Shown one piece after another: positions 16,226 through 25,836 of a DNA stretch of 64,000 nt; the stretch's first letter is position 1; each line of letters begins with the position of its first letter. The stretch covers positions 248,001-312,000 of the forward strand of contig NZ_CP049838.1 of NCBI RefSeq assembly GCF_013085465.1. The letters run 5' to 3'. The DNA comes from Streptomyces asoensis (lineage in GTDB: Bacteria; Actinomycetota; Actinomycetes; Streptomycetales; Streptomycetaceae). Position numbers and translations under genes: made by a program. The notes beneath the pieces are model-generated. The model was not told where the DNA came from, ran no database searches, and saw nothing but the letters and a program-made list of their open reading frames with translations.

Positions 16226-16837
16226 ATGGCCGAGATGCACGAGCCGCAGCAGCAACGCAGTCGAGAGAAAGTCGCCCGCATCATTGAGGTGACAGCTTCG
16301 CTGCTGGAGACCACCTCCTACGACGATCTGGGCACCAAGCTGATCGCGGCCGAGGCCGGAGTGTCGGTCGGCGTGCTGTACCGGTACTTCGCCGACAAAG
16401 AGGCGATCGTCGCCTCGCTGGTGCGCAGTTGGCTTCGGCTGGATGTGCAGATCGCCGAGCGCGTCACAGCCGAGCCGCTGCCTGAACGCTCGCAGGACCT
16501 GTTGGAAAAGCTGATCACCGCGTACGCCGACCGCTTCCGCGAAGAGCCCGGCTACCGTCGGATCTGGTACCACGGACCACGCGTCGCGTCACTGCGAGCC
16601 GACACCCAGCAGACCGATCGGGAGATCGCTGACCGGGTTCACCGGGCCCTCGTCCGCGGGTATGCAATGCCGGACACTGACGAATCACGTCGACGAGGTC
16701 GGCTCGCTGTCGAGGTCGGAAGCAACCTCCTCGACCTCGCCTTCCGCGACGATCCCATGGGGGACACGGAGACTCTTGCCGACGCAGCACTCATGATGGA
16801 TCGCTACCTCTTCGCCCCACCAACCAGCTCGAGTTGA
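16226..16837 (+). CDS. TetR family regulator of the MFS exporter
   Basis: A 203-residue TetR protein. DNA-binding domain: QQRSREKVARIIEVTASLLE, YDDLGTKLIAAEAGVSVGVL and YRYFADKEAIVASLV. The ligand domain has YADRFREEPGYRRIWYHGPR and ends near LFAPPTSSS. ATG at 16226 is preferred because AAGGAG lies at 16216-16221; an upstream GTG (16211) and a downstream ATG (16235) are alternatives. Divergent from the exporter across a palindromic operator, so most likely its drug-responsive repressor. Confidence 0.85.
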   Translation: MAEMHEPQQQRSREKVARIIEVTASLLETTSYDDLGTKLIAAEAGVSVGVLYRYFADKEAIVASLVRSWLRLDVQIAERVTAEPLPERSQDLLEKLITAYADRFREEPGYRRIWYHGPRVASLRADTQQTDREIADRVHRALVRGYAMPDTDESRRRGRLAVEVGSNLLDLAFRDDPMGDTETLADAALMMDRYLFAPPTSSS

Positions 16838-16945
16838 GGGCCATCCAGCCCCTTCGTCCACCCCGTGACTACCCGCAGCGGTGACCTGGCAGGGAACGAA
16901 CGCCTGATGATGAGACAGGTACGGTAGCTCGCACAAACGGGGACT

Positions 16946-17196
16946 GGTGGTGGGGAGGAGGGCCGGCTCGCTTTCGAGCGGCTCCAGCAGCGCCTGCCCC
17001 GGCGAGGCAGCGCAGCAGGGGCGGCCGCGACACGATGGCCCGCCCAGTTCGTGGTCTTCGACGTGCTGCGCCTGGCCGGCACCGACACCACGACCTGGTC
17101 GTACCGGCGACGCCAGACCGCCCTCAAGGAACTCTTCACCGACCTGCGCCTGCAAGCCCCCCGGACACTGACCCCCACGACCACCGACCCTGGCAT
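16946..17196 (+). pseudogene. ATP-dependent DNA ligase fragment
   Basis: GEEGRLAFERLQQRLPRRG, then RWPAQFVVFDVLRLAGTDTT and TWSYRRRQTALKELFTDLRL matches the middle of the ligase adenylation domain (the FVVFDVLRLAG strand is a family hallmark). The catalytic KxDG segment upstream and the OB-fold downstream are absent. It runs in frame into the following resolvase fragment. Confidence 0.6.
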
Positions 17197-17218
17197 CACC
17201 CACGGAACGGTGCCGTGC

Positions 17219-17722
17219 ATGACGACTACCGCTGAGTGGGCGGACGCTGACAGCCCGCTGGAAGCCTTCCCTGCGAACTCCTCCGGGGCCCCGGTCGGGT
17301 ACGCGCGCGTGTCCACGAAGGGGCAGCTGCTCGACCGACAGATTGCCGCGCTGACGGAAGCCGACTGCATGCACATCATCGCCGACAAGAAGTCGGGCAA
17401 GAACGCGGAGCGCGAGGAACTGTGGAAGTGCCTCGACTCCGGCCCGGCGACACCCTGGTGGTGCCCTCCCTCGACCGGTTGGGCCGCTCAATCCAGGACC
17501 TGATCTCGATCGTCTCCGGCCTGCGGAAGCGCGGGATCGACTTCCAGTCGCTGGACACCACGACCCCTGGCGGCCGCCTGGTCGCCCGCGATGGCGGACA
17601 AACAGGTGTGGCACGCGCGGGCCTTGCTCACGGACCCGGAGAACACGATCACGTCGATTGCGAAGCTGCTTGGCGTCTCACGGACCACGGTCTACAAGTG
17701 GTGCCGGAGTTGGCGGCGGGCA
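17219..17722 (+). pseudogene. serine recombinase (resolvase) in three frames
   Basis: Frame one holds the catalytic end VGYARVSTKGQLLDRQIAAL with the nucleophilic Ser, through DKKSGKNAEREELWKCLD. Frame two continues RPGDTLVVPSLDRLGRSIQD and KRGIDFQSLDTTTPGGRLV. Frame three has the DNA-binding end LLTDPENTITSIAKLLGVSR, TTVYKW. Between GGRLV and the C-terminal part about 40 residues of the normal family length are deleted. Non-functional Tn3/Hin-type resolvase relic. Confidence 0.75.
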
Positions 17723-17965
17723 GGGACTCGCTGGTGGCGACCACGCCCCGGGCGGCCCTGCCCGCCCCTCGGTGACCTCGGGTCAGTTGACGGAAGCGGG
17801 CGGGGCGTCGTCGAGGTGGCTTCGCAGGTGGGAGCGGCCACCACTTGTCGACGAGTTTGGGTTCTGGTCCAACTCTTGTGGAGCGGTGACACTCAGTGTT
17901 GTTGAACAGATCTGCGATGGTGATGTGCCACCACCACCGACGGTGTGTCGGTGGGACAGTCGATA

Positions 17966-18616
17966 ATGCCGGTCATGGCAGATCGCAGTCCGGTGCTCAG
18001 GATCATCACCTCGGCGGCACGGGAGTCCTTGAAGCCGCTCGGCCTGGCCCAGCGCGGGCGGTCGCGGCTGTGGATTGATGATCACGGGTGGTGGCTCGGG
18101 GTTGTGGAGTTCACTCCGCCGCGGATTTCCGGCAGTGGTTTGTACGTCGGTGCGATGTGGCTGTGGCACGACGTGGACCACCTGGCCTTCCACGTGGACT
18201 CAGTCCGGGTCGGCTCCGAACTGTTCCGTACCGAGGACCAGTTCACGCCGCTGGCACTCGAACTCAGCCGGCAGGCGGCTGCGAACGTGACCGCGCTGAG
18301 GGAGAAATTCCCGGCTCTGCCGGACGTCGCCCGATATCTGACGTCCAGGCCGGTGCGGCGGGGATTCTTCTGGGACAGCTTCGACTCTGGGATCGCGGCC
18401 GCTCTGGTCGGGGACCCGGACACGGCCCGCGATCACTTCGAGCGAGTCCTTCGAGAGGACGCACTGGCCCCGTGGATGGTCGAAGCCCAGGAGAAGGCGC
18501 GTGAGCTTCACGCGATCGCGGCAGATCGCGATGCCCTGACCGCCTGGGTCACGCGGGCCGTCGACTCATGCCGGAGCAAGCTGGGCCTGGATCCCGTGCC
18601 GTTTGCGATCAGCTGA
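17966..18616 (+). CDS. hypothetical protein, 216 residues
   Basis: An intact gene with no close family I can name; the opening (LRIITSAARESLKPLGLAQR then RLWIDDHGWWLGVVEFTPP) recalls DUF4304-type proteins of unknown function. It ends in a helical segment (TARDHFERVLREDALAPWMV, EAQEKARELHAIAADRDALT). No signal peptide or membrane helix. ATG 17966 or 17975 are both possible; no strong ribosome binding site. It stands alone between a resolvase relic and an ISL3 relic. Confidence 0.6.
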   Translation: MPVMADRSPVLRIITSAARESLKPLGLAQRGRSRLWIDDHGWWLGVVEFTPPRISGSGLYVGAMWLWHDVDHLAFHVDSVRVGSELFRTEDQFTPLALELSRQAAANVTALREKFPALPDVARYLTSRPVRRGFFWDSFDSGIAAALVGDPDTARDHFERVLREDALAPWMVEAQEKARELHAIAADRDALTAWVTRAVDSCRSKLGLDPVPFAIS

Positions 18617-18648
18617 ACGGACCCGCTCGTCGAGCGACAGAGCTGCGG

Positions 18649-19640
18649 TCAGGCAAGGAGGACTCGCTTCCGCAGCAGGCCGAAGCCGGCCCGGCCGTAC
18701 ATCTGGCGCTTGATCATTTTGATCCGGTTGACGTGACCTTCGACGACGCCGGAGTTCCAGCGCAGCGTGAGGCCGGCGGTGACGGCGGCAAGGCCCCGCT
18801 CGAGGGCGTTGACGAAGGTGTGGAGGCTGGGAAGGTCGTCGGCCCGGACCGCCTTGATCCATTGCGGAAGTTGGTCGCCCTGGAGCTGGGTGAGCATCTT
18901 CCCGAAAGCGCTGACGTGCACGGTGAGGGCACCCAGTTCGGGGCAGCCGGCGAGGACGGATTTGAGCTTCAGGTGCTCGTTCTCCGGCAGGGTGTCGGGG
19001 TGAGTCAGGATCCATCCGGCGACCGTGCGTGGGGACGGAGGACGGGCTGCAGGTGCGGTCGGGGATGTGCGAACGGCTGGAGGTAGGCACGGACGGCTCC
19101 GTAGCCGCCGGTGTAGCCGTGCGTCTTGATCTCTTCCCAGAGGTTCCAGGCGTTCGTGCAGCCCTCGGCCCATCGCTCGTGCAGGTACGGCTTGAAGTCG
19201 TCGAGCTTGGTCTGGCGGTTCTGCCACTGCCCCTGGAACAGGTCTTCCGACCTCGCGGCGTCGGCCAGCCGTTGGACGGGGCGGTAGGTCATGCCGAGCT
19301 GGCGCTGGATCGAGCGTCGGCTGTGGCCGGCGGCCAGCAGCGCGTGGACGGCGGCGTGCTTGGCACGGGTACGGTCGGCGAACCGGTGCCCGGTGGGCCA
19401 TGGCGACCCGTTCTCGGCCGGTGCCGGAGCCGGAACCTTCTCCGGCGCCGACTCGGCGAAGGATGCGCGGAGGCACGAGCGGTGGCGGGAGCGGTGGCGG
19501 GAGACACACCGCTCGGCCGCTTCGCCGAGGTTGCGCCACAGGTGGAACCGGTCGGCGACCTGGACCGCGGTGGGCGCCCCGATTCTGGCGCCCTCGGCGA
19601 AGCGTGCGTGTGCGACCTGGCAGACAGCCTGGGCGCGCCA
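18649..19640 (-). pseudogene. ISL3-family transposase, truncated and frameshifted
   Basis: Upstream part: AVQVADRFHLWRNLGEAAER, SIQRQLGMTYRPVQRLADAA and QTKLDDFKPYLHERWAEGCT. After a frame change near 19010 it continues SVLAGCPELGALTVHVSAFG, QLQGDQLPQWIKAVRADDLP and RWNSGVVEGHVNRIKMIKRQ to the normal C-terminal MYGRAGFGLLRKRVLLA. The zinc-finger and first catalytic part of the ISL3 transposase are missing; the break falls against an ArsR fragment on the other strand. Confidence 0.75.
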
Positions 19641-19794
19641 GTCCACCGTCAGCCACCACCTGAAGATCACGACCGAGGCCGGGCTGCTGGACCGAGAACG
19701 ACGCGGCACCTGGGCCTGGTTCTCCGTCAACCACGACCGGCTGCAGCGGATCCGATCCATCCTGGACCCGGCACCCCGCGCTGCATGCAACTGA
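19627..19794 (+). pseudogene. ArsR family regulator, C-terminal fragment
   Basis: ARQSTVSHHLKITTEAGLLD then RERRGTWAWFSVNHDRLQRI is the recognition helix and wing of an ArsR/SmtB repressor with its C-terminal tail. The first ~50 residues are replaced by ISL3 sequence. Likely the target of the ISL3 element. Metal-site residues cannot be judged. Confidence 0.6.
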
Positions 19795-20503
19795 CCGCTG
19801 CTTCGGGCTGCTGACGGCGCCCGGTCGGACGGCCGGCTGTCCTTCCTCGATCTGACGGATGCCCAGCCAGCAACAGCGCTTCGTCCGTTGCCCGCACGGG
19901 TTTGGTGATCCACGATCCTGCTCAATTCCCCGCCTGCGCGCCGAAATGACCCGGCAGAAGCATGGGCCGAAAAAGCCCGGCAAGAGCGAAGGCACCGGGA
20001 TCTGTGACGACGGCTTAGCGAACGGGGCACACACCTCAGGTCCGGTTTCGGAGGAAGCGCACCGCCCGAGCACCCTGGTTGTGGCCTGCCACCACCGAGG
20101 GCCATCCAGCACGCTCTCCAACTCCAGCGAGTACCACGCCCCCACGTCACGTGAGATCGCTCAGAGCCCGCCGGTTGCTGCGCCAACCGCTGCACGACAC
20201 GTCCGAGAGCAACTGAGGTCAGTCCGGAACAAGTTGCGGTGTGCCAGATCAGAAAGCCACTGTCCGGAGAACCCGCAGGTCACTTGCTTCTGAGAATCGT
20301 CCGCCTGCTGGTAAAACATCGCAGGTCAAAAGACGCTCAGAGGGCGAAGATCACTTCATTTGCTGCTGGTCGTGACAAGGGTGGCGCCGCGCCTGCGTGC
20401 GGCGCGATTCGGCCAGCTGCTCATCTGCCGTGCGCCGAGCCGTAGTTACCGGTGCGTAGAGTAGGACGGTTGCCTGAAGGTCATTTTGAGAAGGGATCAT
20501 GGA
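19795..20503. other. no gene recognised
   Basis: About 700 bases between the ArsR fragment and the small membrane-protein gene. Long readings exist on both strands but have skewed composition and no motif. No hairpin terminator or repeat stands out. Confidence 0.4.
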
Positions 20504-20710
20504 GTGCGTCGGTTGCTTGGCCTGGCGGTGGTGTTGGCAGGGATGGCTCTCGCCTTCTGGTTGGTCCTGGGGCCTTCGTCCGACTGGGAGGGTGCCGCGA
20601 AGTTCATGCACTTCGCCCTCCTGCTGTCCTGCTTCCTGGTGATCGGCGGCGGGGTGCGGCTGGTCTTCCCCGACAAGTCCGCGGACGAGGTGGCGGAGAG
20701 CGCGGGGTGA
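20504..20710 (+). CDS. small membrane protein, 68 residues
   Basis: GTG start 20504, preceded by GAAGGGA. Two membrane helices: [20 protein letters not shown] and [20 protein letters not shown], then a charged tail [13 protein letters not shown]. No family recognised. Confidence 0.5.
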   Translation: MRRLLGLAVVLAGMALAFWLVLGPSSDWEGAAKFMHFALLLSCFLVIGGGVRLVFPDKSADEVAESAG

Positions 20711-20746
20711 GCAGCGCTCTGCGCGGGCGGGTCGCGTGCGGACGGC

Positions 20747-21733
20747 TCACCGCGGTCCGATGTCCGGAGCAGTACGTACGCCGAACTCGCGGCGAAGGGC
20801 GGACAGCGCGGCAAGGTGTCCCGCCATGCCGTGGACGCTCGGTCCGGGCGGCGTTGACACCGAGCACAGGTACACACCGTGCAGCGGGGTGCGGTACGGA
20901 TCGAAGCGGGGCACGGGACGCATGAGGGACTGCCAGAGGGGCATGGCACCCCCGCCGATGTCTCCCCCCCCCCCACGTAATTCGGGTTGTACTCCTCGTA
21001 CTGTGCGCCGCCGATCCCCCGCCGGTGGATGACCGTGTCGGTGAATCCCGGCGCATAACGCTCGATGCACGCAGTGACCGTCGCGGCCGGGTCGACGGCG
21101 TCACCGTTGGGGACGTGGGCATAGGCCCATACGGGACGTCGTCCGGCTCTGGCGCGGCCGGGGTCGGCCGCGGCCGGGTCGACCAGCAGGACGAACGGCT
21201 CCTCGGGCCGGATGCCGGCCGCCGCCGCTGTCTCGGCCCGGTACATCTCTGCCTGGGTCCCGCCCAGGTGGACGGTGGCGGCCTGTCCCACGGCGGGATT
21301 GGCCCAGGGGATCGGCTCGGAGACGAGAAAGTCGACCTTCGCCGCAGCGGGCCCGTACCGGAACTGGGCGAGGCCTCGCCGGTAACGGACGGGCAGCCGA
21401 TCGGCGGCGATCCGGGCGAACGCCTTGGGGCTCACGTCGAGCAGCACCGTCTTGGCACCGGGGAGCTCCTCGAGACCGGTCACGTGATGGCTGGTGTGGA
21501 AGGTTCCGCCGCAGGCGACGATGTCGGCGGCGAGAGCGTCGGCGATGCGGGCGCTTCCGCTCTCGGGCACCGGCCAGCCACCGGCGTGCGCGAGGTGTCC
21601 GAGAAGCACGGCGACCGCGCCCGAGGCCAGGGACGGCAGCCTGCCCACCGCGTGGGCCGCCCGGTGAGGAGGGAGCGGGCCTCTTCGGTGCTGAAGTGGC
21701 GGGGCGCGGGGCTGTGTCGTACGTCGTCGTCAT
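20747..21733 (-). pseudogene. phytoene-desaturase-like FAD oxidoreductase, decayed
   Basis: C-terminal half of an NAD(P)/FAD-dependent oxidoreductase: GHLAHAGGWPVPESGSARIA, LLDVSPKAFARIAADRLPVR and YRRGLAQFRYGPAAAKVDFL, then QYEEYNPNYVGG and, in another frame, MPLWQSLMRPVPRFDPYRTP, GVYLCSVSTPPGPSVHGMAG. The break is an 11-C run (plus strand, about 20963-20973); nine or twelve would restore the frame. A second frame change sits near 21655. The ATG at 21733 (MTTTYDTA) looks like the true start, but the FAD-binding segment that should follow is deleted. Confidence 0.65.
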
Positions 21734-21855
21734 GCCAGCTCCAACGGGCCAGCCGTGGGATAGGGCGTGTAACACCCGTCCGGGTAGGCGGGTCACTGGT
21801 GACGAGATGGGGGGCGGGTGCGCTGGCCCTGTTGGGTGGGGCCACAATCACCGCC

Positions 21856-22420
21856 ATGTCAGAGACCTTCTGGACCGCTGTCGGGCGCGATCGGCGGCAC
21901 GCTGGCCTTCTTCGGCGTCGTGTGGCAGGTATTCCTCACGCGCGCGTCGCTGAAGACCAGTCAGCTGATGACCGCGGACGCGATCCGCAGCCGGCTCGAC
22001 TCCCAGGCCCCGGACGTCACCCTCAAGCTGAGTCCCCCACCATTGGAGCCGCAGGCGTGGAACAGCACGGGGATGCCGTGCAACACATGGCCGCAGGGGC
22101 ATCGCTGGCACTTCCCGGCGGATCAGGACGGCGCCAACCGGCTCGTGCCCCAGCAGGTTCTGGTCCTGGAGAACCTCAGCGACCGCAGAGTGGAGGCCCG
22201 GTTCGACGGCGACCTGGTCGTGGCCGATGAGGACAGGCGGCCCAGCCCCGCCGGCGTCATCGTCCTCGAGCCGGGCGAGAGCAGCCCCTTGCACGGCCCC
22301 GTGCTGACCACCGGTGAGCACCCGCCGTACCCGCCGGACCCAGGCGCGCTGTGGCGGACGGAAACGCCCATGCCCACCGGCTACTCCACTGACCGCCAGG
22401 ACAAACGCCCCGCCTGGTAG
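21856..22420 (+). pseudogene. membrane-anchored hypothetical protein, probable frameshift
   Basis: MSETFWTAV at 21856 begins in one frame; near 21882 the frame changes to SGAIGGTLAFFGVVWQVFLT (membrane helix), RASLKTSQLMTADAIRSRLD and a soluble domain of about 150 residues (LVPQQVLVLENLSDRRVEAR, GVIVLEPGESSPLHGP). One indel in GTCGGGCGCG would join them. Domain not recognised. If the annotated indel is not real, translation could start later at an alternative codon. Confidence 0.45.
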
Positions 22421-22572
22421 ACCCAGCCAGCACCGGCCGGGGACCGCCTCGCTCACGGCTGGGGCAAGGTTGCCCGATCACCGGACGGTCCCGACGGGCG
22501 GCGCATCTGAGTAGCGGTGCTCATGTGCAGTGCCTGCCACTTCAGCATGCTGGACGGCATGCGATTAACGGG

Positions 22573-22914
22573 ATGTCACCAGCAGTCGGAATGGTGGTGG
22601 GTATGAGGTCCGGGGGTGAGCCATCGACCGGCGAGCAAGTTGGGGTCAGCGTGGCATTTCTCGTCATCGACCTGATGCTTATCGCCTATTTGGTGTTCAT
22701 CCGCTACGGGATGACGGGCTGGGCCGACGCCTACGACAGCGGCAATCCGCCCGATGCGCCTAGGGAGGCGCTGCGGGGAATGTGGCTCCTCGTCGGAGGC
22801 GCAGTCGTTACGGGTGGTGGTCTCGTTGTCCTGGGATGGCGTATTCCAGGTGTTGTGCAACTGATTGTCCTGGGCGTCGGAGCTGGGTTGCTCGCCTTCG
22901 CCGCCCGTGGATAG
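22573..22914 (+). CDS. small membrane protein, about 113 residues
   Basis: Three hydrophobic segments: VSVAFLVIDLMLIAYLVFIR, MWLLVGGAVVTGGGLVVLGW and GVVQLIVLGVGAGLLAFAAR. ATG 22573 or 22603 could be the start; neither has a strong ribosome binding site. Family not recognised. Confidence 0.5.
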   Translation: MSPAVGMVVGMRSGGEPSTGEQVGVSVAFLVIDLMLIAYLVFIRYGMTGWADAYDSGNPPDAPREALRGMWLLVGGAVVTGGGLVVLGWRIPGVVQLIVLGVGAGLLAFAARG

Positions 22915-22965
22915 CGCGAGTCCGCCAAGCAATAGGGGTCGTCGATCAGCCCCGCGATCGACGCC

Positions 22966-23160
22966 TCCGGCCGGCCGATCCCGCCTTGCCACTCCAGCGG
23001 CGTCCACTTCCTCGTCTACGCCCACCGTGCCGCGCAGGAGAGCGACGGCTGGCTTCGCCTGGCAAGCGTTCCCTCAGCCGTGCAGCGGCTGCTGCACATC
23101 GTCGGCCTCGATGAGCTCCCCGCGACGTATGCCACGCTCCAGGCCGCCCTCCCCGCCTGA
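22966..23160 (+). pseudogene. STAS anti-sigma antagonist, C-terminal fragment
   Basis: CHSSGVHFLVYAHRAAQESD, GWLRLASVPSAVQRLLHIVG and LDELPATYATLQAALPA is the second half of a STAS domain including the SSG phosphorylation loop. The first half is missing. Similar in layout to the intact STAS gene at 38521 (MDSSGINVFILAHQAVSAAE). Confidence 0.65.
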
Positions 23161-23314
23161 ACAGACCGGAGTCGCCATGCCCGGCCTCCTGCTCGGTCGG
23201 GTGGAGAAAGGACGGGATCGGCGAACTTCTGCGGGTGCTGGCGCGTAGTGCCGTGCATGAAGAACGTGTTTCCGAACCTCGGGGCAGTGACCATCTGGGC
23301 GGGTCAGCACATGA

Positions 23315-23812
23315 TCAAGCACGGATGCTGTAGTTGCGAGTGGTTATCTTGAATTCTTTTCCCTCTGTCGAGATGTTCTTCAACCTGATCCCTGCGAAGA
23401 TCTCTTCATTTTGGTCGGGGTTGTCTTTGTCCACTGCTGTGCGGGGCAGGGTGAACGTCACCGTCTTCTTCACGGTTGTTTGCCCCGGACCGGGACGGAT
23501 CGTTTGGACCTTGGTGGCGATGTGGTCACTCGAGACGGGGTCGTCGTCCCAGAGCTTGATTGTGGCCTGCCACTCGTAATTGTGACTGAGCTCTGCGGTG
23601 TTAAAGGCGCAGGTGTACGTGACTTTGAAGGTCCACTGGTTCCCAGAGCGGCTGTATTCGAGGTTGGCCCTCGTCAGTGCAGTGGTCGGCCGGACCGCTG
23701 AGGGTGTGGTCGAAGTGCTTTCAACGGTCGCGGCTGAAGCGGGCACTGCAGCCACGAGACCACCCATGCCCAGTGCCGCCGAGGTGAGCACCGCTATGAG
23801 TTGATTGCGCAT
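23315..23812 (-). CDS. secreted protein with beta-sandwich-like repeat
   Basis: A 165-residue precursor. Signal peptide MRNQLIAVLTSAALGMGG followed by LVAAVPASAA, cleavage after ASA. The mature part (SGNQWTFKVTYTCAFNTAEL, YEWQATIKLWDDDPVSSDHI, TTVKKTVTFTLPRTAVDKDN) is rich in alternating strands and contains a single Cys. No catalytic motif. GGGGAG lies seven bases before the ATG, which settles the start. Function unknown. Confidence 0.7.
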   Translation of the reverse strand: MRNQLIAVLTSAALGMGGLVAAVPASAATVESTSTTPSAVRPTTALTRANLEYSRSGNQWTFKVTYTCAFNTAELSHNYEWQATIKLWDDDPVSSDHIATKVQTIRPGPGQTTVKKTVTFTLPRTAVDKDNPDQNEEIFAGIRLKNISTEGKEFKITTRNYSIRA

Positions 23813-24046
23813 GTGAAACTCCCCAAGGTCGTCCTGTGCTCTACCTGGCGTGCTGCACGCCAGGCCCACCAACCTGACACTTGGGCGTGACCGCACCACC
23901 AGCCCGGGTCAAGTAACGACGCAGGATGGCCGTTTCAGATCCGACCCTCAAAATCAATCCTTCATGGGGCACTACATCCCTGCAATAGGACCTGTTGGTG
24001 ATTACATTTCGCTGAAGGCGCCCCACGGAAGTTCAGCCCGAGCTGT

Positions 24047-24303
24047 GTGACCTGTGCTGGGACCGTGATCGCGGACAGGACGGAGCACTACGCATTCGTG
24101 CGGGACTCCTCAGCAATCTACTGGCATGACCCGAGGCTGAACGGCGGACGCATAGTTCTCGGGTGCTCGCCCGAGCACCTGGAACAGCTCGTTGAACAGT
24201 ACAGACACCGGCCGTTCCTCAAGGAGGAACTGTGGGTGGGGAAGGTTGCCCGGGCGATGTTCTGTCATGCCGGGGAGGTCAGCGAGGAGGAGCTGGTGGT
24301 GAA
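24047..24303 (+). pseudogene. hypothetical protein cut at its C-terminus
   Basis: DRTEHYAFVRDSSAIYWHDP, RLNGGRIVLGCSPEHLEQLV and EQYRHRPFLKEELWVGKVAR look like a complete domain of a small Streptomyces family I cannot name. After SEEELVV (24300) the sequence becomes GAACCCTGACCGCCCTA, identical to the STAS/ANTAR junction at 38881-38897, and the reading then runs antisense through the ANTAR gene. So the true C-terminus was replaced by recombination. Confidence 0.5.
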
Positions 24304-24314
24304 CCCTGACCGCC

Positions 24315-24671
24315 CTATCCGGGCAGATCCCGGAGGCCCTCGCGGTCCGAGTGCCACTGCACGGCCACGTCCAACTCCCGGGCCACCGGCTCCGGCAGCG
24401 GCTGCTGCCCCAGCGCCCAGCCGATCACCGCCTCCGCGATCGTGTGCAGCTTGATGTTGGTGTGCTGGGAGACCTCGCGCAGCACCTCGAACCCTACGGC
24501 CGGCGGGATCCGGTGAGTCGCGATGAGGACACCGAGGGCCTGGTCGACCGTCGCATGGGAGCCGATCGCTCGCCGCAGCTGCGCGTTCTCCTGCTCCAGG
24601 CAGGCGGCCGCCGTGGCGTTGCGCATGCCGTCGTCGGGCAGGTGCCGCGGTACACGGGACGAGGTGGTCAT
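24315..24671 (-). CDS. ANTAR domain protein
   Basis: A 118-residue protein. CLEQENAQLRRAIGSHATVD is a short coiled coil leading into the ANTAR domain QALGVLIATHRIPPAVGFEV, LREVSQHTNIKLHTIAEAVI. ANTAR domains bind paired RNA hairpins and act as antiterminators; this one lacks a receiver or GAF sensor, so a partner must supply the signal. Start chosen at 24671 because GGAGA precedes it. Paralogous to the broken gene at 38895-39286. Confidence 0.8.
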   Translation of the reverse strand: MTTSSRVPRHLPDDGMRNATAAACLEQENAQLRRAIGSHATVDQALGVLIATHRIPPAVGFEVLREVSQHTNIKLHTIAEAVIGWALGQQPLPEPVARELDVAVQWHSDREGLRDLPG

Positions 24672-24841
24672 GGCCGGGTCTCCATACAGGCGTGATGTTT
24701 CCCGTACGCCTGCCCCGGACCCCAGCGGCAAGACACGCCCAGCGCGGGTAAGAAGATCACATGGACCGTGGGCGGGCTCTTCGCGTGTATGCGGCGCTGG
24801 TCGCCCGTTGATCCACATGCTCAGCGGGTAGATGGGTCGTC

Positions 24842-25603
24842 ATGGCTGAAGTGGTGGAAGCTGGACTGTGGGGGCTGGTGGCGGGCTCGGCACTGCTGCT
24901 CGGTGCCGCGCTGGGATACGGGCTGAGAGTGCCGCAGAAGGTGATCGCGACCGTGATGGCCTTCGGGGCCGGGGTGCTGATCTCGGCGGTGTCCTTCGAA
25001 CTGGTCGGGGAGGCGTACGAGGAGGCGGGGCTTACTCCCGCGGTCGTCGGCACCCTCATCGGCGCCATCGCCTACACCGGCGGCAATGTGTGGCTGGCCC
25101 GCCGGGGTGCCCGCCACCGCAAGCGCTCCGGTCACGCCCGAGCGCAGGCGCAGCCCTCGGAGGCCGAGCAGGGCGGATCCGGGACGGCGCTCGCGCTCGG
25201 CGCCCTCCTCGACGGGGTACCGGAATCCGCGGTGATCGGCGTCAGCCTCCTCGACGGCGGCGCGGTCAGTCTGGTGACGGTCGCCGCGGTGTTCATCAGC
25301 AACGTCCCCGAGGGGCTGTCCAGTTCGGCGGGGATGAAGAAGGCCGGCCGCACCAAGGCGTACGTCTTCGGTGTCTGGGCGGCGATCGCCGCCGCCAGCA
25401 CCGTATCGGCCGTCCTCGGATACACGGTGGTCGGTTCCTTCTCCCCCGCCGTGATCGCCGCAGTGACCGCGGTGGCGGCCGGAGCCATCCTCGCCATGGT
25501 CGCCGACACGATGATCCCCGAAGCGTTCGACGACGCCCACCTGGCCATCGGACTGATCACCGTCAGCGGCTTCCTCGTCTCCTTCGCCCTCTCCCACACC
25601 TGA
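24842..25603 (+). CDS. ZIP family metal transporter
   Basis: A 253-residue inner-membrane protein with about eight helices. Helix 4 has ALGALLDGVPESAVIGVSLL and helix 5 FISNVPEGLSSSAGMKK, the two metal-binding helices of ZIP transporters (the usual HNxPEG is SNVPEG here). A hydrophilic loop with His (GARHRKRSGHARAQAQ) lies between helices 3 and 4. Probably imports Zn or another divalent metal. Single gene. Confidence 0.85.
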   Translation: MAEVVEAGLWGLVAGSALLLGAALGYGLRVPQKVIATVMAFGAGVLISAVSFELVGEAYEEAGLTPAVVGTLIGAIAYTGGNVWLARRGARHRKRSGHARAQAQPSEAEQGGSGTALALGALLDGVPESAVIGVSLLDGGAVSLVTVAAVFISNVPEGLSSSAGMKKAGRTKAYVFGVWAAIAAASTVSAVLGYTVVGSFSPAVIAAVTAVAAGAILAMVADTMIPEAFDDAHLAIGLITVSGFLVSFALSHT

Positions 25604-25709
25604 CCACAGCGACCGGGAGCGGTAACCATCCCGCGGTGCCGCGAGCACGACCTCAAAGCCCACAGCCCCCGACCAGCGCGTTCCTGAGCCCCTCGGGGCG
25701 GAGGGAGGT

Positions 25710-25769
25710 CTACTCCTCGTAGTCGTGCCCGATCAGGGTGGCGAACAGCGCCTCGTAACGATTTTGACG
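25710..25769 (-). pseudogene. C-terminal scrap of an unknown gene
   Basis: On the minus strand RYEALFATLIGHDYEE ends at a TAG (25710-25712). It looks like a natural C-terminus but no upstream gene is present, because the TPR regulator begins on the other strand. Weak evidence. Confidence 0.25.
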
Positions 25770-25836
25770 GCACGGCAGCCGAGTGGAGAAGCGCCGGGGC
25801 TGGCCGCTGACGGGCTCGCGCAGCTTGCGGCGCTCG

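Noticed and set aside
18649..20145. A 498-residue leftward protein extending the ISL3 piece upstream
   Set aside because: Only the last ~115 residues are ISL3-like in that frame; the remainder is out-of-frame ISL3 and non-coding sequence.
19859..20293. A 144-residue rightward reading in the spacer after the arsR fragment
   Set aside because: No start signal, no motif, unusual composition (many Ser, Pro, His and Arg); not supportable as a gene.
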